Assembly: GCA_002727395.1 (NCBI GenBank)
Contig: PBWY01000022.1
Coordinates: forward strand, 1 to 13,660
Length of the DNA: 13,660 nt
Direction: 5' to 3'
Source of the DNA: Rhodospirillales bacterium
GTDB lineage: Bacteria > Pseudomonadota > Alphaproteobacteria > MPNO01 > UBA2964
Under the pieces are notes generated by a model. It was given only the letters and a program-made list of their open reading frames with translations. It did not search any database and was not told the origin of the DNA. Shown here in pieces: positions 1-7,771 of this stretch (position 1 is its first letter; each line of letters starts with the position of its first letter). Position numbers and translations under genes: made by a program.

Positions 1-1104
1 TTGGCTCGTTTAGCTCAAGCCCCCTTTGTAAAAGTCGAAGCAACTAAATTTACTGAGGTGGGCTATGTTGGACGTGATGTTGAACAAATCATAAGGGACT
101 TGCTTGAAGTCGCAGTACACGAGACGAGGGAAAGAATGAGGAAGGCGGTGCTCGCTAAAGCAGAGCTAGCCGCAGAAGAAAGGGTAATAGAAGCCCTAGT
201 TGGCGAAAATGCGGGCGAAGAAACCCGTCAAAGGTTCCGTAAGATGCTTCGCGAAGGAGAATTAGATGATCGTGAAGTAGAACTTGACCTATCTGACAAT
301 TCAGGTGCTTCCTTGCCTACGTTTGATGTACCAGGTGTGCCCGGAGCACAAATGGGTATGCTTAATCTCAATGATATGCTCGGCAAGGCCTTTGGAGGAC
401 AGACTAAGAAGCGCAAGTGCACCGTAGAAGAATCCCATGATTTTCTTGTCGCTGATGAAAGTGATAAACTTCTCGATGAAGAAAAAATATTGAGGGAGTC
501 CATTGAAGCGGTCGAACAGAATGGCATCGTCTTTTTAGATGAAGTTGACAAAATCTGTGCCAATCATGAGCGTCATAGCGCCGATGTTAGTCGAGAAGGA
601 GTACAAAGGGATTTACTTCCATTAATAGAAGGCACAACAGTTTCTACTAAACACGGTCCGGTCAAAACTGATCATATTCTTTTTATAGCGTCAGGAGCGT
701 TTCATATTTCTAAACCCTCAGACTTACTTCCGGAACTGCAAGGTCGTTTACCTATTAGGGTAGAACTAAAGGCCCTTGAAGTGGAGGATCTTAAAGCAAT
801 TCTTACTGAACCCGAGGCTAGCCTTATAAGACAATACGTGGCGCTAATAGGAACCGAAGACGTAGAATTAGAGTTTGCTGAAGACGCCGTTGATGAAATT
901 GCAACGATAGCCGCCGAGGTAAATCAGGCCGTTGAAAATATAGGGGCCAGAAGATTACAAACAGTGATGGAGCGCTTATTGGATGATATAAGTTTTACCG
1001 CGACCGATAGAAGCGGTGAAAAAATCATCGTTAATGCCCAAATGGTAAGGGAAAATGTAAGCGACCTCGCAAAAAACGCAGACCTAAGCAAATTCATTTT
1101 GTAA
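1..1104 (+). CDS. hslU: HslU, ATPase/unfoldase subunit of the HslUV protease (5' end outside window)
   Basis: HslU is the AAA+ unfoldase that feeds substrates into the HslV peptidase in the cytoplasm. The visible 367 residues open with LARLAQAPFVKVEATKFTEV, which in this family lies just after the Walker A loop. The first codon of the window is therefore internal and the P-loop lies upstream, off the edge. Seen here are the GYVGRDVEQIIRDL block, the variable I-domain (roughly residues 35-150), Walker B GIVFLDEVD (first acidic residue at 180), the very conserved DVSREGVQRDLLPLIEG and STKHGPVKTDHILFIASGAF stretches, the arginine-containing PELQGRLPIRVEL, the sensor-2 GARR at 315-318, and the C-terminal FIL tail that docks into HslV. 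The C-terminus is intact. The stop codon directly abuts the end of the convergent smr gene, leaving no room for a separate terminator. hslV is expected just upstream, as in relatives, but cannot be seen. Confidence 0.97.
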   Translation: MARLAQAPFVKVEATKFTEVGYVGRDVEQIIRDLLEVAVHETRERMRKAVLAKAELAAEERVIEALVGENAGEETRQRFRKMLREGELDDREVELDLSDNSGASLPTFDVPGVPGAQMGMLNLNDMLGKAFGGQTKKRKCTVEESHDFLVADESDKLLDEEKILRESIEAVEQNGIVFLDEVDKICANHERHSADVSREGVQRDLLPLIEGTTVSTKHGPVKTDHILFIASGAFHISKPSDLLPELQGRLPIRVELKALEVEDLKAILTEPEASLIRQYVALIGTEDVELEFAEDAVDEIATIAAEVNQAVENIGARRLQTVMERLLDDISFTATDRSGEKIIVNAQMVRENVSDLAKNADLSKFIL

Positions 1105-1656
1105 TTAGCGCAACCGGCGCAACATAACATATAGGGCACCCGCACCACCATCGCAGGGGGCAGCCACTGAAATAGCTAGGACCCGTGAACGCGCCTGTGG
1201 TGAGTTTAACCAATCAGGTGTCTCCCTCTTCAACACACCCCCACCCTGACTGAGTCGACCGCGACCTGTAATAATTATAACACAACGTTTTCCCAAAGCT
1301 TGAGAATCCTGCAAAAATGTCATTAATTTTTTATAAGCTTGACCCCGGGTCATTCCATGCAAATCTAACCGAGCCTCCGGTCTAAGTTGCCCACGCCTTA
1401 ATCGGGCAAGGGTACGTTTATCAATATCACCGGCCTTTTCTAGGGAGAGAGGCTCTAGATTTAAGGAGCGGTTTCCTATGGAATTTCTCTTATTTAAAAA
1501 TTGATGTGGTTTGTTGGACTCAATTTTTTCTTTAACAACTGTGCAAGGTATTTCTTTAATTTTCCTCATTGCTTCAAGAAAAATAGTGTCATCATCAGGC
1601 GATAACGATGAGGCCTTTGAATGCTTCACCCACCGCTTATTTTTGTTTCTCGACAT
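1105..1656 (-). CDS. Smr-domain (MutS2 C-terminal-like) protein
   Basis: A 183-residue stand-alone Smr-domain protein. The first 90 residues are basic and low in recognisable motifs. The Smr domain follows, with LDLHG at 97-101, the glycine-rich VIIITGRGR segment near 126-134, GGGVLKRETPDWL near 138-150, and a C-terminal GGAGALYVMLRR. Smr domains have nuclease or nucleic-acid-binding activity in several families, but the role of this short alphaproteobacterial type is not settled, so only the family is called. It lies 74 bp downstream of mltA on the same strand and probably belongs to the timA-mltA-smr unit. The ATG start is the first available and keeps a basic N-terminus, although its Shine-Dalgarno sequence is poor. 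The 3' end touches the hslU stop codon. Confidence 0.9.
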   Translation of the reverse strand: MSRNKNKRWVKHSKASSLSPDDDTIFLEAMRKIKEIPCTVVKEKIESNKPHQFLNKRNSIGNRSLNLEPLSLEKAGDIDKRTLARLRRGQLRPEARLDLHGMTRGQAYKKLMTFLQDSQALGKRCVIIITGRGRLSQGGGVLKRETPDWLNSPQARSRVLAISVAAPCDGGAGALYVMLRRLR

Positions 1657-1730
1657 TGGATAACAATAGAGGATCTGAATGCTTTGGGCCAGAATAATAC
1701 TACATGTACCCTAACCAACTTGATGAAACC

Positions 1731-2843
1731 TTATTTGGGTATAAACACATAATAGCGACCCCGACGCTTCATATGACCAGCTCTTTTGGCTGCAGATAAG
1801 CCGTGTCCGAAAAAAATATCTCCGCGCACTGCGCCCCTTATATCACCCCCGGTGTCTTGGGATATAAGTAACCGCTGAAATGCAATATCAATATTCAGAG
1901 GGTCCTTGGTATCAATCCAAATCGGAAGACCATAAGTTAAGAACCTTGGATCGATAGCAAGACTTCGACCCGGCGTCAAAACAACACCTTGTGCACCAAG
2001 TGGGCCTACACCAATCACTCGACTAAAAAAAATATAGCGAGCATTTAGGTCCAATAAATCAGTCACTTTCATAGGATTTTTTTTGAGCCAAGAACGAATG
2101 GCTTGCATTGAAAGAGCCTCCGGTGAAAGTTCCTGACGGTTTATCAAAACTTTACCTATAGAGGTGTAGGGATGGCGGTTGTGCCCAGCATAACCGACCC
2201 TCACAATTTCCCCATTGGGTAGTTTTATGCGCCCCGACCCCTGAATTTGCAGGAAAAAGACATCTACAGGATTTTTTAGCCACGCTATTGGCTCGACATA
2301 GTTTTTCAGCGCTCCATTATTTATTTGTTTTCGGGAAAAATATCTCCCCTTAGTTTGATTAAGGTTGGCTGGAGGGGGATAAATAGGAATTTGAAATTTG
2401 CCGAATCGTTTTAGGGCGCCATCAAATTGCGGCTCATAATACCCAGTGAATAGACCTCTAGTTTTACCAGAAAATCTTTGACCGACGAGATAAGCACGAA
2501 AATTTTTTGAAAAGAAGCTTCTCGCGTAGATATGATTTCCAAATTTTTTCTTGTCCAATTTACGACATCTGCGCCGCCATAGTTTCATTGATCCAAATCT
2601 AACCGAAACGTGGGATTTTTGATTCGCAGACCGCATTAATTTTTGACAGCTAAGCCAAAAAGGCAAAAGGGCATCACCCTGATCACCGTGGCCCCAACCC
2701 GGCAAGGAATTGAAATTTATCTGGCTCAGCGATACAGGCTTCTCATCTTGTTCCAAAACCGATAAGGAGCAGCCCGATAAAATACCTGAAATGAAGAGCA
2801 GGCCATAGGGCTTTAGGTATTTATTCCGGGCTTCGAGTCTCAA
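1731..2843 (-). CDS. mltA: MltA-type membrane-bound lytic murein transglycosylase (lipoprotein)
   Basis: MltA cleaves the MurNAc-GlcNAc bond of peptidoglycan to give 1,6-anhydro-muropeptides. The N-terminus is a lipoprotein signal: a basic stretch (RNKYLK), a short hydrophobic core and a lipobox LSGC with Cys25, predicting an outer-membrane lipoprotein. The MltA domain starts around TGYYEP (133-138) and runs through GSGRIKLPNGE. A C-terminal 3D-type barrel follows, with AIDPRFLTYGLPIWID and QDTGGDIRG (Asp330) before GDIFFGHG (Asp342). The catalytic aspartate of the family lies in this last region. The start is TTG at 2843, 23 bp inside timA. No ATG, GTG or TTG occurs between it and the signal peptide, and GGA sits 6 nt upstream, so the TTG is chosen by exclusion. 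The overlap suggests translational coupling to timA. Length (370 aa) is normal for the family. Confidence 0.93.
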   Translation of the reverse strand: MRLEARNKYLKPYGLLFISGILSGCSLSVLEQDEKPVSLSQINFNSLPGWGHGDQGDALLPFWLSCQKLMRSANQKSHVSVRFGSMKLWRRRCRKLDKKKFGNHIYARSFFSKNFRAYLVGQRFSGKTRGLFTGYYEPQFDGALKRFGKFQIPIYPPPANLNQTKGRYFSRKQINNGALKNYVEPIAWLKNPVDVFFLQIQGSGRIKLPNGEIVRVGYAGHNRHPYTSIGKVLINRQELSPEALSMQAIRSWLKKNPMKVTDLLDLNARYIFFSRVIGVGPLGAQGVVLTPGRSLAIDPRFLTYGLPIWIDTKDPLNIDIAFQRLLISQDTGGDIRGAVRGDIFFGHGLSAAKRAGHMKRRGRYYVFIPK

Positions 2844-3504
2844 CTAAAGTCCAATTAGGGTCGTGTGCCCGGGTATTTCTAGCAAAGGTCCAAATATCGG
2901 TAACGGGTGCCACACGATTCTCATCGCCGTCAACTACCGCTCCACTGTTATCTCTCGTTACATTGACTTGTTCAGATAATACCTTAACAGTGACAAATGC
3001 CGTAGATCCGCCTACTCGCGCCTCAAGAATATTGATTTCTTTTATTCCCACAATAACCGTTTCTAAACTGTTTCCCGTTGCTTCCCTTTCATCAATTGCT
3101 TCGCAAAAATTTTCGAATACTTCGTTGTTTAATAAGCCACGCAGTGAATCTTTATCTCCATCCGCAAAACCATTAACCACAATTTCAAAAGCTGCTTTCG
3201 CCCCAGAAATAAAATTTTCTGAGTCGAATGTTGGATCAACCTCTCTGACAGTAGAAAGACAAGCAGCAATAGGATCAGGTAAATCATTAGTATTGTCAGT
3301 ATTCTCTGACTCCATTTTACTCTTAGGCGGCGTTTCGACTACCTTATCTTCTTTACTTGTTATCTTCCTATTATCTGAAGCAAAATTCGGCCTGCGCCTT
3401 TGATGACCCGTGCGCTTCCCCAGAACACTGCGCAACCTGAGCACCAAAAATGCTGCAATCATAGCAAATAAAATTATATCAAGTGCTTGGAAACCATCGC
3501 CCAT
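2821..3504 (-). CDS. timA: Tim44-like inner-membrane protein (TimA family)
   Basis: A bacterial relative of the mitochondrial import-motor anchor Tim44. It begins MGDGFQALDIILFAMIAAF, giving one N-terminal transmembrane helix at about residues 7-24. A very basic patch (RLRSVLGKRTGHQRRR) follows, predicting a cytoplasmic C-terminus. A polar, probably disordered linker runs to about residue 78. The Tim44/MBA1-like domain fills the rest, with AAFEIVVNGFADGDKDSLRGLLNNEVFENF and a closing DIWTFARNTRAHDPNWTLVETR. In Caulobacter the homologue was named TimA and described as a membrane protein; its client is not established, so a role in protein or lipid handling at the inner membrane is only inference. 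It is the first gene of the leftward timA-mltA-smr group and diverges from fxsA across a 109-bp spacer. Confidence 0.9.
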   Translation of the reverse strand: MGDGFQALDIILFAMIAAFLVLRLRSVLGKRTGHQRRRPNFASDNRKITSKEDKVVETPPKSKMESENTDNTNDLPDPIAACLSTVREVDPTFDSENFISGAKAAFEIVVNGFADGDKDSLRGLLNNEVFENFCEAIDEREATGNSLETVIVGIKEINILEARVGGSTAFVTVKVLSEQVNVTRDNSGAVVDGDENRVAPVTDIWTFARNTRAHDPNWTLVETRSPE

Positions 3505-3527
3505 ATCATTATACCATGTAAATCAAA

Positions 3528-3547
3528 AAATTTTATCGATAAATTTT
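3528..3547. repeat. 20-bp near-perfect palindrome between timA and fxsA (possible operator)
   Basis: A palindrome centred on ATCGAT (3535-3540), flanked on both sides by AAATTTT. Nine of ten arm positions pair. It lies midway between the divergent starts of timA (3504) and fxsA (3614), where an operator or overlapping promoters would be expected. It is very AT-rich, so chance symmetry is possible and no regulator is assigned. Confidence 0.3.
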
Positions 3548-3613
3548 GTTATATATATTTAAATGTTTACCTTTACATCAAAAAACTAGGGTCTCCTGAA
3601 CAAAATCGCAAGT

Positions 3614-4120
3614 ATGACTCTCATAATACTAATTGCTTTAATATTCTTGCCAATAATCGAAATAGCGGTGTTTATCGCCCTAGGGGGTGAAATTGGTATT
3701 GGGAATACGGTTAGTTTGATTATAGTGACCGCATTTATTGGTGCGTGGATTTTACGACAACAGGGACTAACAACGCTTAGAAACGCCCAACAATCCCTTG
3801 GGCAGCAAATATTCCCCGTTTCTGCTCTCTTTGATGGGGTTTGTCTGCTGTTGGCGGGTGTCTTCCTTTTAACCCCTGGTTTTTTAACGGATGCCTTAGG
3901 GTTTTTAATCTGCGTACCTCTAGTTCGCAGATTCTTGCGCCATTGGGTATGGATAACCATAAATCGCTCTAGCACTTGCAGTGAATGGACTAAATACGAA
4001 GAATCTCCCGATGGACCATCTCGTAATCGAGATACGATTGATGGTAGTTTTCGTGAGATAGATTCCGACAAGGGGCTGGATAAAACCAAAAATAACTTGC
4101 CTGACAAGAAAGAAAATTAA
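3614..4120 (+). CDS. fxsA: FxsA-family membrane protein
   Basis: FxsA proteins are small cytoplasmic-membrane proteins named for suppressing phage F exclusion by phage T7 in E. coli; their normal job is unclear. This 168-residue copy has a hydrophobic helix at the N-terminus (about 1-23, LIILIALIFLPIIEIAVFI), a second around 31-50 (VSLIIVTAFIGAWIL), and a third hydrophobic region about 72-103. The third contains the family signature LLTPGFLTDALGFLICVP, followed by the basic LVRRFLRHW. The last 50 residues are a charged, low-conservation tail. The ATG at 3614 puts the first helix at the start, as in homologues, but no good Shine-Dalgarno sequence is seen. It is followed 85 bp later by secB on the same strand, a pairing common in alphaproteobacteria. 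Confidence 0.9.
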   Translation: MTLIILIALIFLPIIEIAVFIALGGEIGIGNTVSLIIVTAFIGAWILRQQGLTTLRNAQQSLGQQIFPVSALFDGVCLLLAGVFLLTPGFLTDALGFLICVPLVRRFLRHWVWITINRSSTCSEWTKYEESPDGPSRNRDTIDGSFREIDSDKGLDKTKNNLPDKKEN

Positions 4121-4205
4121 AAATAGTTTATATTTTAGTACTTCCCACTTCCTTGTTTCTTCTGGGAATACGTGTTAGCGACGATCGAAATTATCGGAGA
4201 ATACC

Positions 4206-4718
4206 ATGCAAGACATTCCTTCCGACGGTGTAACTAGGGACGAAAATATTAACGCAACGAGCGAGGATTTTATTCAGCCCAATATTTTAATTGAGGCCCA
4301 GTACATAAAAGACCTGTCATATGAAAACCTTGCCGGACCAAATAGTGTGACGATCGGGGAGCAATCACCAGAGGTGAATATCGAAGTAAACACTAGTGCC
4401 CGTAATCTAGAAGAGAATAAGTACGAGGTAACTTTGGTGATCCGAGGGGAGGCTAAATCAGCAGAAAATACAATTTTTATTCTGGAATTAACCTATGCCG
4501 GAGCCCTAGAAGTGACCAACGCGCCCAAAGATGCCATTGGCCCAATTCTATTAATAGAGGGTGCGCGTCTCCTATTTCCGTTTGCACGAAATATCGTTGC
4601 CGATGTATCCAGAGACGGTGGGTTTCCACCGCTATTTATAAATCCTATTGATTTTGTCCAATTATATCAAGATCAACACGTCGTTGAAGAGCCCGGGAAT
4701 AAAAACGGCAGCCTTTGA
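4206..4718 (+). CDS. secB: SecB, protein-export chaperone
   Basis: SecB is a homotetrameric cytoplasmic chaperone that keeps precursors unfolded and hands them to SecA at the Sec translocon. The 170-residue protein shows the family layout: an acidic N-terminal extension (1-24), then IEAQYIKDLSYENLAGP near 30-46, the beta-sheet core with NTSARNLEENKYEVTLVIRG, and the diagnostic block GARLLFPFARNIVADVSRDG followed by GFPPLFINPIDFVQLY. The C-terminal tail is short and acidic. A clean GGAGA (4196-4200) sits 5 nt before the ATG, the best ribosome-binding site in the left half of the window. The gene ends 13 bp before the convergent dnaQ stop. Confidence 0.96.
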   Translation: MQDIPSDGVTRDENINATSEDFIQPNILIEAQYIKDLSYENLAGPNSVTIGEQSPEVNIEVNTSARNLEENKYEVTLVIRGEAKSAENTIFILELTYAGALEVTNAPKDAIGPILLIEGARLLFPFARNIVADVSRDGGFPPLFINPIDFVQLYQDQHVVEEPGNKNGSL

Positions 4719-4731
4719 ATAAATTAAAGAA

Positions 4732-5406
4732 TTAATTAATTTTCCAAAGCGGATTTAGAAGTTTTTGAATAAATCGATTATGTTTTTCCAACTCTTCTTC
4801 GGTTGGCTGATGTGGTCGGGGTAACAATCTTTCTCGTTTTACGACTTCGAAACCCTCGTCGCTATCCTCACTAGTTTCAAGCACCAAACCAGGCTGCCGC
4901 CCCCCTATCAACTCCAAATAGACCTCTGATAATAACTCTGCATCCAAGAGGGCGCCATGAAGTGTCCGAGCTGAATTATCTATATTGAACCGCCGACATA
5001 ATGCATCCAAGCTAGCAGGTGCGCCGGGATATTTTTTTCGGGTAACGGCTATTGTATCTACAGTCCGATCAATTGATATTGTGCTTAACCCGCCCCTCTC
5101 GAGTTCCGCATTTATAAAACTTATATCAAATTTAGCATTATGAATAATTAGCTTTGCATCTGAAATAAAGTCTAAAAAAGCTTCTGCAATATTGGAAAAT
5201 ACCGGCTTATCCTTAAGAAATTCATCACTTAAACCGTGAATCTTTTGTGCATCGGGCGGCATCGGTATAGTTGGGTTGATGTATTGGTGATAAACTCGGC
5301 CGGTTGGCAAATGATTTTCTAATTCAATACACCCAATTTCGACTAGCCTATCGCCATCTCTAGCAGACAACCCGGTTGTCTCTGTATCTAAAACGACCTC
5401 TCGCAT
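4732..5406 (-). CDS. dnaQ: DNA polymerase III epsilon subunit, 3'-5' proofreading exonuclease
   Basis: Epsilon removes misincorporated nucleotides inside the Pol III core. All DEDDh motifs are present, numbered from the ATG at 5406: Exo I LDTETTG with Asp7 and Glu9, Exo II HNAKFD with Asp94, and Exo III with His150 and Asp155 (HGALLD). Right after the exonuclease domain is QPGLVL (171-176), placed like the sliding-clamp-binding hexapeptide of E. coli epsilon. The C-terminal tail, ending HNRFIQKLLNPLWKIN, fits the segment that binds the polymerase subunit. The frame is also open to a TTG at 5415. However, AAGGG lies 10 nt before the ATG and only 1 nt before that TTG, so the ATG (224 aa) is preferred. 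It is the last gene of the maf-aroE-coaE-dnaQ operon, 13 bp after coaE. Confidence 0.95.
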   Translation of the reverse strand: MREVVLDTETTGLSARDGDRLVEIGCIELENHLPTGRVYHQYINPTIPMPPDAQKIHGLSDEFLKDKPVFSNIAEAFLDFISDAKLIIHNAKFDISFINAELERGGLSTISIDRTVDTIAVTRKKYPGAPASLDALCRRFNIDNSARTLHGALLDAELLSEVYLELIGGRQPGLVLETSEDSDEGFEVVKRERLLPRPHQPTEEELEKHNRFIQKLLNPLWKIN

Positions 5407-5419
5407 AACCGCCAAGCCC

Positions 5420-6010
5420 TTAATTTTTAATCCGCCTTACTATCCTGAAAAGCTGGTTAAAGGTATGCCTTTTTCCTAAACCTGTACACACAACAAAGTC
5501 AGCCTTTTTTCTTTTTTCATTATCGGGCATCTGGCGATCAAGCGTTGCCTTAAAACGTTGCAATGTCATGCCAGGCCGAGCCATTGCGCGCTGGCGCTGA
5601 ACAAAACCAGGCGCGGAAACGACCAAAGTATAATCACAAATTCTGTCGGTTTTTACTTCAAAAAGAAGGGGAACATCTAAAGCAATTATTGGCGATTTGC
5701 ACGCTTGGCACCTTTTAATAAAAAGTTCCTGGGCCTCTCTTACTAGCGGATGCAGTATTTGTTCAAGACTAGCTAATGCTGACGCGTCACCAAAAACTTT
5801 TTGTCCCAGGGCGGTTCTGTCAACTGCCCCATCAATCACCACGCCATCAAACTCTTTTTTGATCACCGGCACAGCAGCACCACCAGCTTTCAGCAAATCG
5901 TGAACTAAATTATCAGAATCACATACACGGAGTCCCAGCCTAGAAAGCATTGTTGCCGCTGTTGTTTTTCCCATTGCTATAGAACCAGTCAACCCGACAA
6001 TTAAAGTCAT
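5420..6010 (-). CDS. coaE: Dephospho-CoA kinase
   Basis: CoaE catalyses the last step of coenzyme A synthesis, ATP-dependent phosphorylation of the 3'-hydroxyl of dephospho-CoA. The 196-residue protein starts with beta-strand MTLIV and the P-loop GLTGSIAMGKT (6-16). CDSDNLVHDLL follows, with the Asp pair that positions the substrate and magnesium. Then come the ILHPLVR motif, ALDVPLLFE, the lid-like region with QRQRAMARPGMT, and a DRQMPDNEKRKKADFVV segment. These are the standard landmarks of the family at normal length. Its ATG overlaps the aroE stop by 4 bp (ATGA, 6007-6010), implying translational coupling in the maf-aroE-coaE-dnaQ transcript. Confidence 0.96.
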   Translation of the reverse strand: MTLIVGLTGSIAMGKTTAATMLSRLGLRVCDSDNLVHDLLKAGGAAVPVIKKEFDGVVIDGAVDRTALGQKVFGDASALASLEQILHPLVREAQELFIKRCQACKSPIIALDVPLLFEVKTDRICDYTLVVSAPGFVQRQRAMARPGMTLQRFKATLDRQMPDNEKRKKADFVVCTGLGKRHTFNQLFRIVRRIKN

Positions 6011-6861
6011 TTCAGACCCCTTATTTGCCCTAGAAGGTGGGCCTCGAGGTCCTCAGAAACCTTTGGATCAACACCAAACCAAGCCCTGAAACCCGGCCTA
6101 CCTTGTTGCAAAAGCATACCGAGCCCGTCTACGATAGTATTTCCTCTATCGATAGCAAGTTTTAGGAGCGGAGTTATCAGGGGCGCATAAACAATATCAC
6201 TTACTATTGCTGATAAAGGCAGGGCTGATAAATTAATGTCGAGTGCTGGCTGCCCAACCATACCCAAAATTGTTGTATTTACTAACAATTTTTTACCTTC
6301 AAGAACCTCGTTTCTTTCTTTCCAATCAACAGCTATCAGCTTATCCCCGACCTCTTCACACAAGCGTTCGGAATTTTCACGGGTCCTATTCACTATATTA
6401 ATCTCTGATACCCCTGTTTCCTTAAGTGCCGCGGCTATAGCTCTAGCTGCTCCGCCTGCGCCCAGAATAACCGCGGTCTGTTTTTTTAATATGTTTAGAT
6501 TCAAGCTTCTCTTAAGGGATTCTATAAAACCATATCCATCGGTGTTGGTCCCTATTATCAAACCCTCTTTATTTACAACCACTGTGTTTATTGCGCGCAA
6601 TGTTTTCGCTACCCCGTCAACTCTATCAACAAACAATGCAGCTGCTTCTTTGTGGGGTACCGTTAAATTAACACCGGAAAAGCCCAGTTTTGGCAAAGCT
6701 AAAATCGCTGCCTGTAAATTTTGGGGCTGAACGGCTAAGGGAACGTAGTTCCCAATAACTTTGTTTTCCCTTAACCAAAAACCATGTAAGGCTGGTGATA
6801 AAGAATGGCTGACCGGCCACCCCATTACTCCAGCTATTGGGATTGGTTGATAGTCATTCAT
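6007..6861 (-). CDS. aroE: Shikimate dehydrogenase (NADP-dependent)
   Basis: AroE reduces 3-dehydroshikimate to shikimate with NADPH in the common aromatic amino acid pathway. The substrate domain shows GWPVSHSLSP (14-23, with the shikimate-binding serines), NLTVPHKE with catalytic Lys71, and GTNTDGYGF with catalytic Asp108. The nucleotide-binding domain has the glycine-rich GAGGAAR (134-140) and an NRTR segment typical of NADP preference. The C-terminus includes DIVYAPLITPLLKLA and the GLGMLLQQG motif. Length is 284 aa, normal for AroE. The start ATG overlaps the maf stop by 4 bp (6858-6861), and its own stop overlaps coaE. Confidence 0.97.
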   Translation of the reverse strand: MNDYQPIPIAGVMGWPVSHSLSPALHGFWLRENKVIGNYVPLAVQPQNLQAAILALPKLGFSGVNLTVPHKEAAALFVDRVDGVAKTLRAINTVVVNKEGLIIGTNTDGYGFIESLKRSLNLNILKKQTAVILGAGGAARAIAAALKETGVSEINIVNRTRENSERLCEEVGDKLIAVDWKERNEVLEGKKLLVNTTILGMVGQPALDINLSALPLSAIVSDIVYAPLITPLLKLAIDRGNTIVDGLGMLLQQGRPGFRAWFGVDPKVSEDLEAHLLGQIRGLK

Positions 6862-7454
6862 GCTGCTATTGCCCCCCTTAGACGAAGATAATGGAGGACC
6901 GGCAAAAGGGGCAGTCCGAGAATTGTAAAATGATTTCCTTCAATACTAGTAAATAATTGTATTCCAGCGCTCTCGACTTGATAACAACCTGGGCTATCTA
7001 ATAAAGATTTACCTTGTTTCGAAATATATTCATCCAAAAAACAATCTGAGAATTTTCTCATATGAAGAAGCGACCTATCGGTATGCTCCCATATTCTTTT
7101 TCCGCCCTCAGCTACGACAACTGAACTTATAAGTGTGTGTTTCTTGCCGCGCAGTGTATTTAGTTGTTCTTTTGCCGCCACCAAATTTTTGGGCTTACTA
7201 TAAATTATTCCTTCGCACTCGAGGACCTGATCAGCGCCGATCACAAGAGCGCTAGGCACCCTTGTCGACACTATGCATGACTTATGTTCTGCAAGAAAGC
7301 CAGCTATATCTTCGCCTGAAGCACCCTTGAATAACAAAGCACCTTTTAGTTCTTGTTCATCCACATTGGGTACCTCAACACTGAAAACCAAGCCAGCATC
7401 TTCCAGAATCTTTTTACGTGTGAAGCTGCTTGATGCCAGTACCACCTTGCTCAT
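6858..7454 (-). CDS. maf: Maf-family nucleoside triphosphate pyrophosphatase
   Basis: Maf proteins hydrolyse non-canonical or modified NTPs to the monophosphates and have been linked to division arrest. Features seen, numbered from the ATG at 7454: VVLASSSFTRKKIL with the SSS..R substrate motif (8-13), IGADQVLECEG with the catalytic Asp75, LRGKKHTLISSVVV, and the C-terminal GCYQVESAGIQLFTSIEGN with FTILGLPLLPVL. An upstream in-frame ATG exists at 7469. The 7454 ATG has GGAG (7464-7467) 9 nt before it and gives the usual N-terminus MSKVVLASSS, so it is preferred (198 aa). It is the first gene of the leftward operon and its start borders oriC. Which nucleotide it acts on cannot be read from the sequence. 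Confidence 0.94.
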   Translation of the reverse strand: MSKVVLASSSFTRKKILEDAGLVFSVEVPNVDEQELKGALLFKGASGEDIAGFLAEHKSCIVSTRVPSALVIGADQVLECEGIIYSKPKNLVAAKEQLNTLRGKKHTLISSVVVAEGGKRIWEHTDRSLLHMRKFSDCFLDEYISKQGKSLLDSPGCYQVESAGIQLFTSIEGNHFTILGLPLLPVLHYLRLRGAIAA

Positions 7455-7486
7455 TTTCCAACACTCCATACAACTTGGTTAAAATG

Positions 7487-7492
7487 ATTATA
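7487..7492 (-). promoter_or_regulatory. Possible -10 element for the maf operon
   Basis: On the minus strand this is a perfect TATAAT, 32 nt before the preferred maf ATG. No hexamer resembling TTGACA is found 16-18 nt upstream of it, so only the -10 half is supported, and TATAAT-like strings are frequent in this AT-rich gap. Confidence 0.25.
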
Positions 7493-7513
7493 GCTTTATA
7501 AATTTTACGTTAA

Positions 7514-7522
7514 TGGGGATAA
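7514..7522 (-). promoter_or_regulatory. DnaA box-like site (8/9)
   Basis: Reads TTATCCCCA on the minus strand, one mismatch from TTATCCACA. It contains TCCCCA, the string reported for weak W-type DnaA sites in the Caulobacter origin. It is the site nearest to maf. Confidence 0.5.
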
Positions 7523-7625
7523 CATACTTTTATCAGAATATTATATATAATTAGCCCCATAAGCACTATTGCTTCCACAAGAAACAAAGCTGTGAATTTA
7601 GATTGCACAGGGTGGGAAATTTATA

Positions 7626-7634
7626 TTATCCACA
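7626..7634 (+). promoter_or_regulatory. Consensus DnaA box (9/9)
   Basis: A perfect TTATCCACA on the plus strand, the only exact consensus copy noticed in the gap. It lies about 105 bp left of the inverted box pair and could act as the high-affinity anchor of the DnaA complex. Confidence 0.8.
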
Positions 7635-7739
7635 TAAAAGGGGCTTTATTATTTTAATCCTTATAACCGTATGTATTTGGGAAAGATGTCTCCTAGAATT
7701 TTCTTATATCAACAAGCTTTATTCAACTTACCCATAATT

Positions 7740-7756
7740 ATATCCACAGTGGATAA
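7740..7756. promoter_or_regulatory. Back-to-back inverted pair of DnaA boxes
   Basis: Two 8/9 boxes share one base: ATATCCACA on the plus strand (7740-7748) and TTATCCACT on the minus strand (7748-7756). Together they form a perfect palindrome, TATCCAC-A-GTGGATA (7741-7755). They lie 35 bp before the trio array. A weaker match, TTACCCATA (7728-7736, 7/9), adjoins on the left. Confidence 0.7.
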
Positions 7757-7771
7757 AAATGGTTAAAAAAT

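Noticed and set aside
2963..3403. Long open frame antisense to timA
   Set aside because: It lies wholly opposite a recognised gene, shows no known motif and has no ribosome-binding site. The same holds for the other antisense frames opposite hslU, coaE, aroE and rho.
3505..3512. TATAAT directly before the timA start as a leaderless promoter
   Set aside because: No -35 element at the right distance, and the string is expected by chance in such AT-rich DNA.
4142..4168. Possible terminator between fxsA and secB
   Set aside because: TTCCCA and TGGGAA form only a 6-bp stem with a 15-nt loop and no T-run follows.
7571..7609. Further DnaA boxes (GCTTCCACA, GATTGCACA and similar)
   Set aside because: Three or more mismatches to TTATCCACA; too weak to list.
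7707..7719. IHF site in the origin
   Set aside because: TATCAA is followed by the TT element one base out of register with the WATCAA-N4-TTR consensus.
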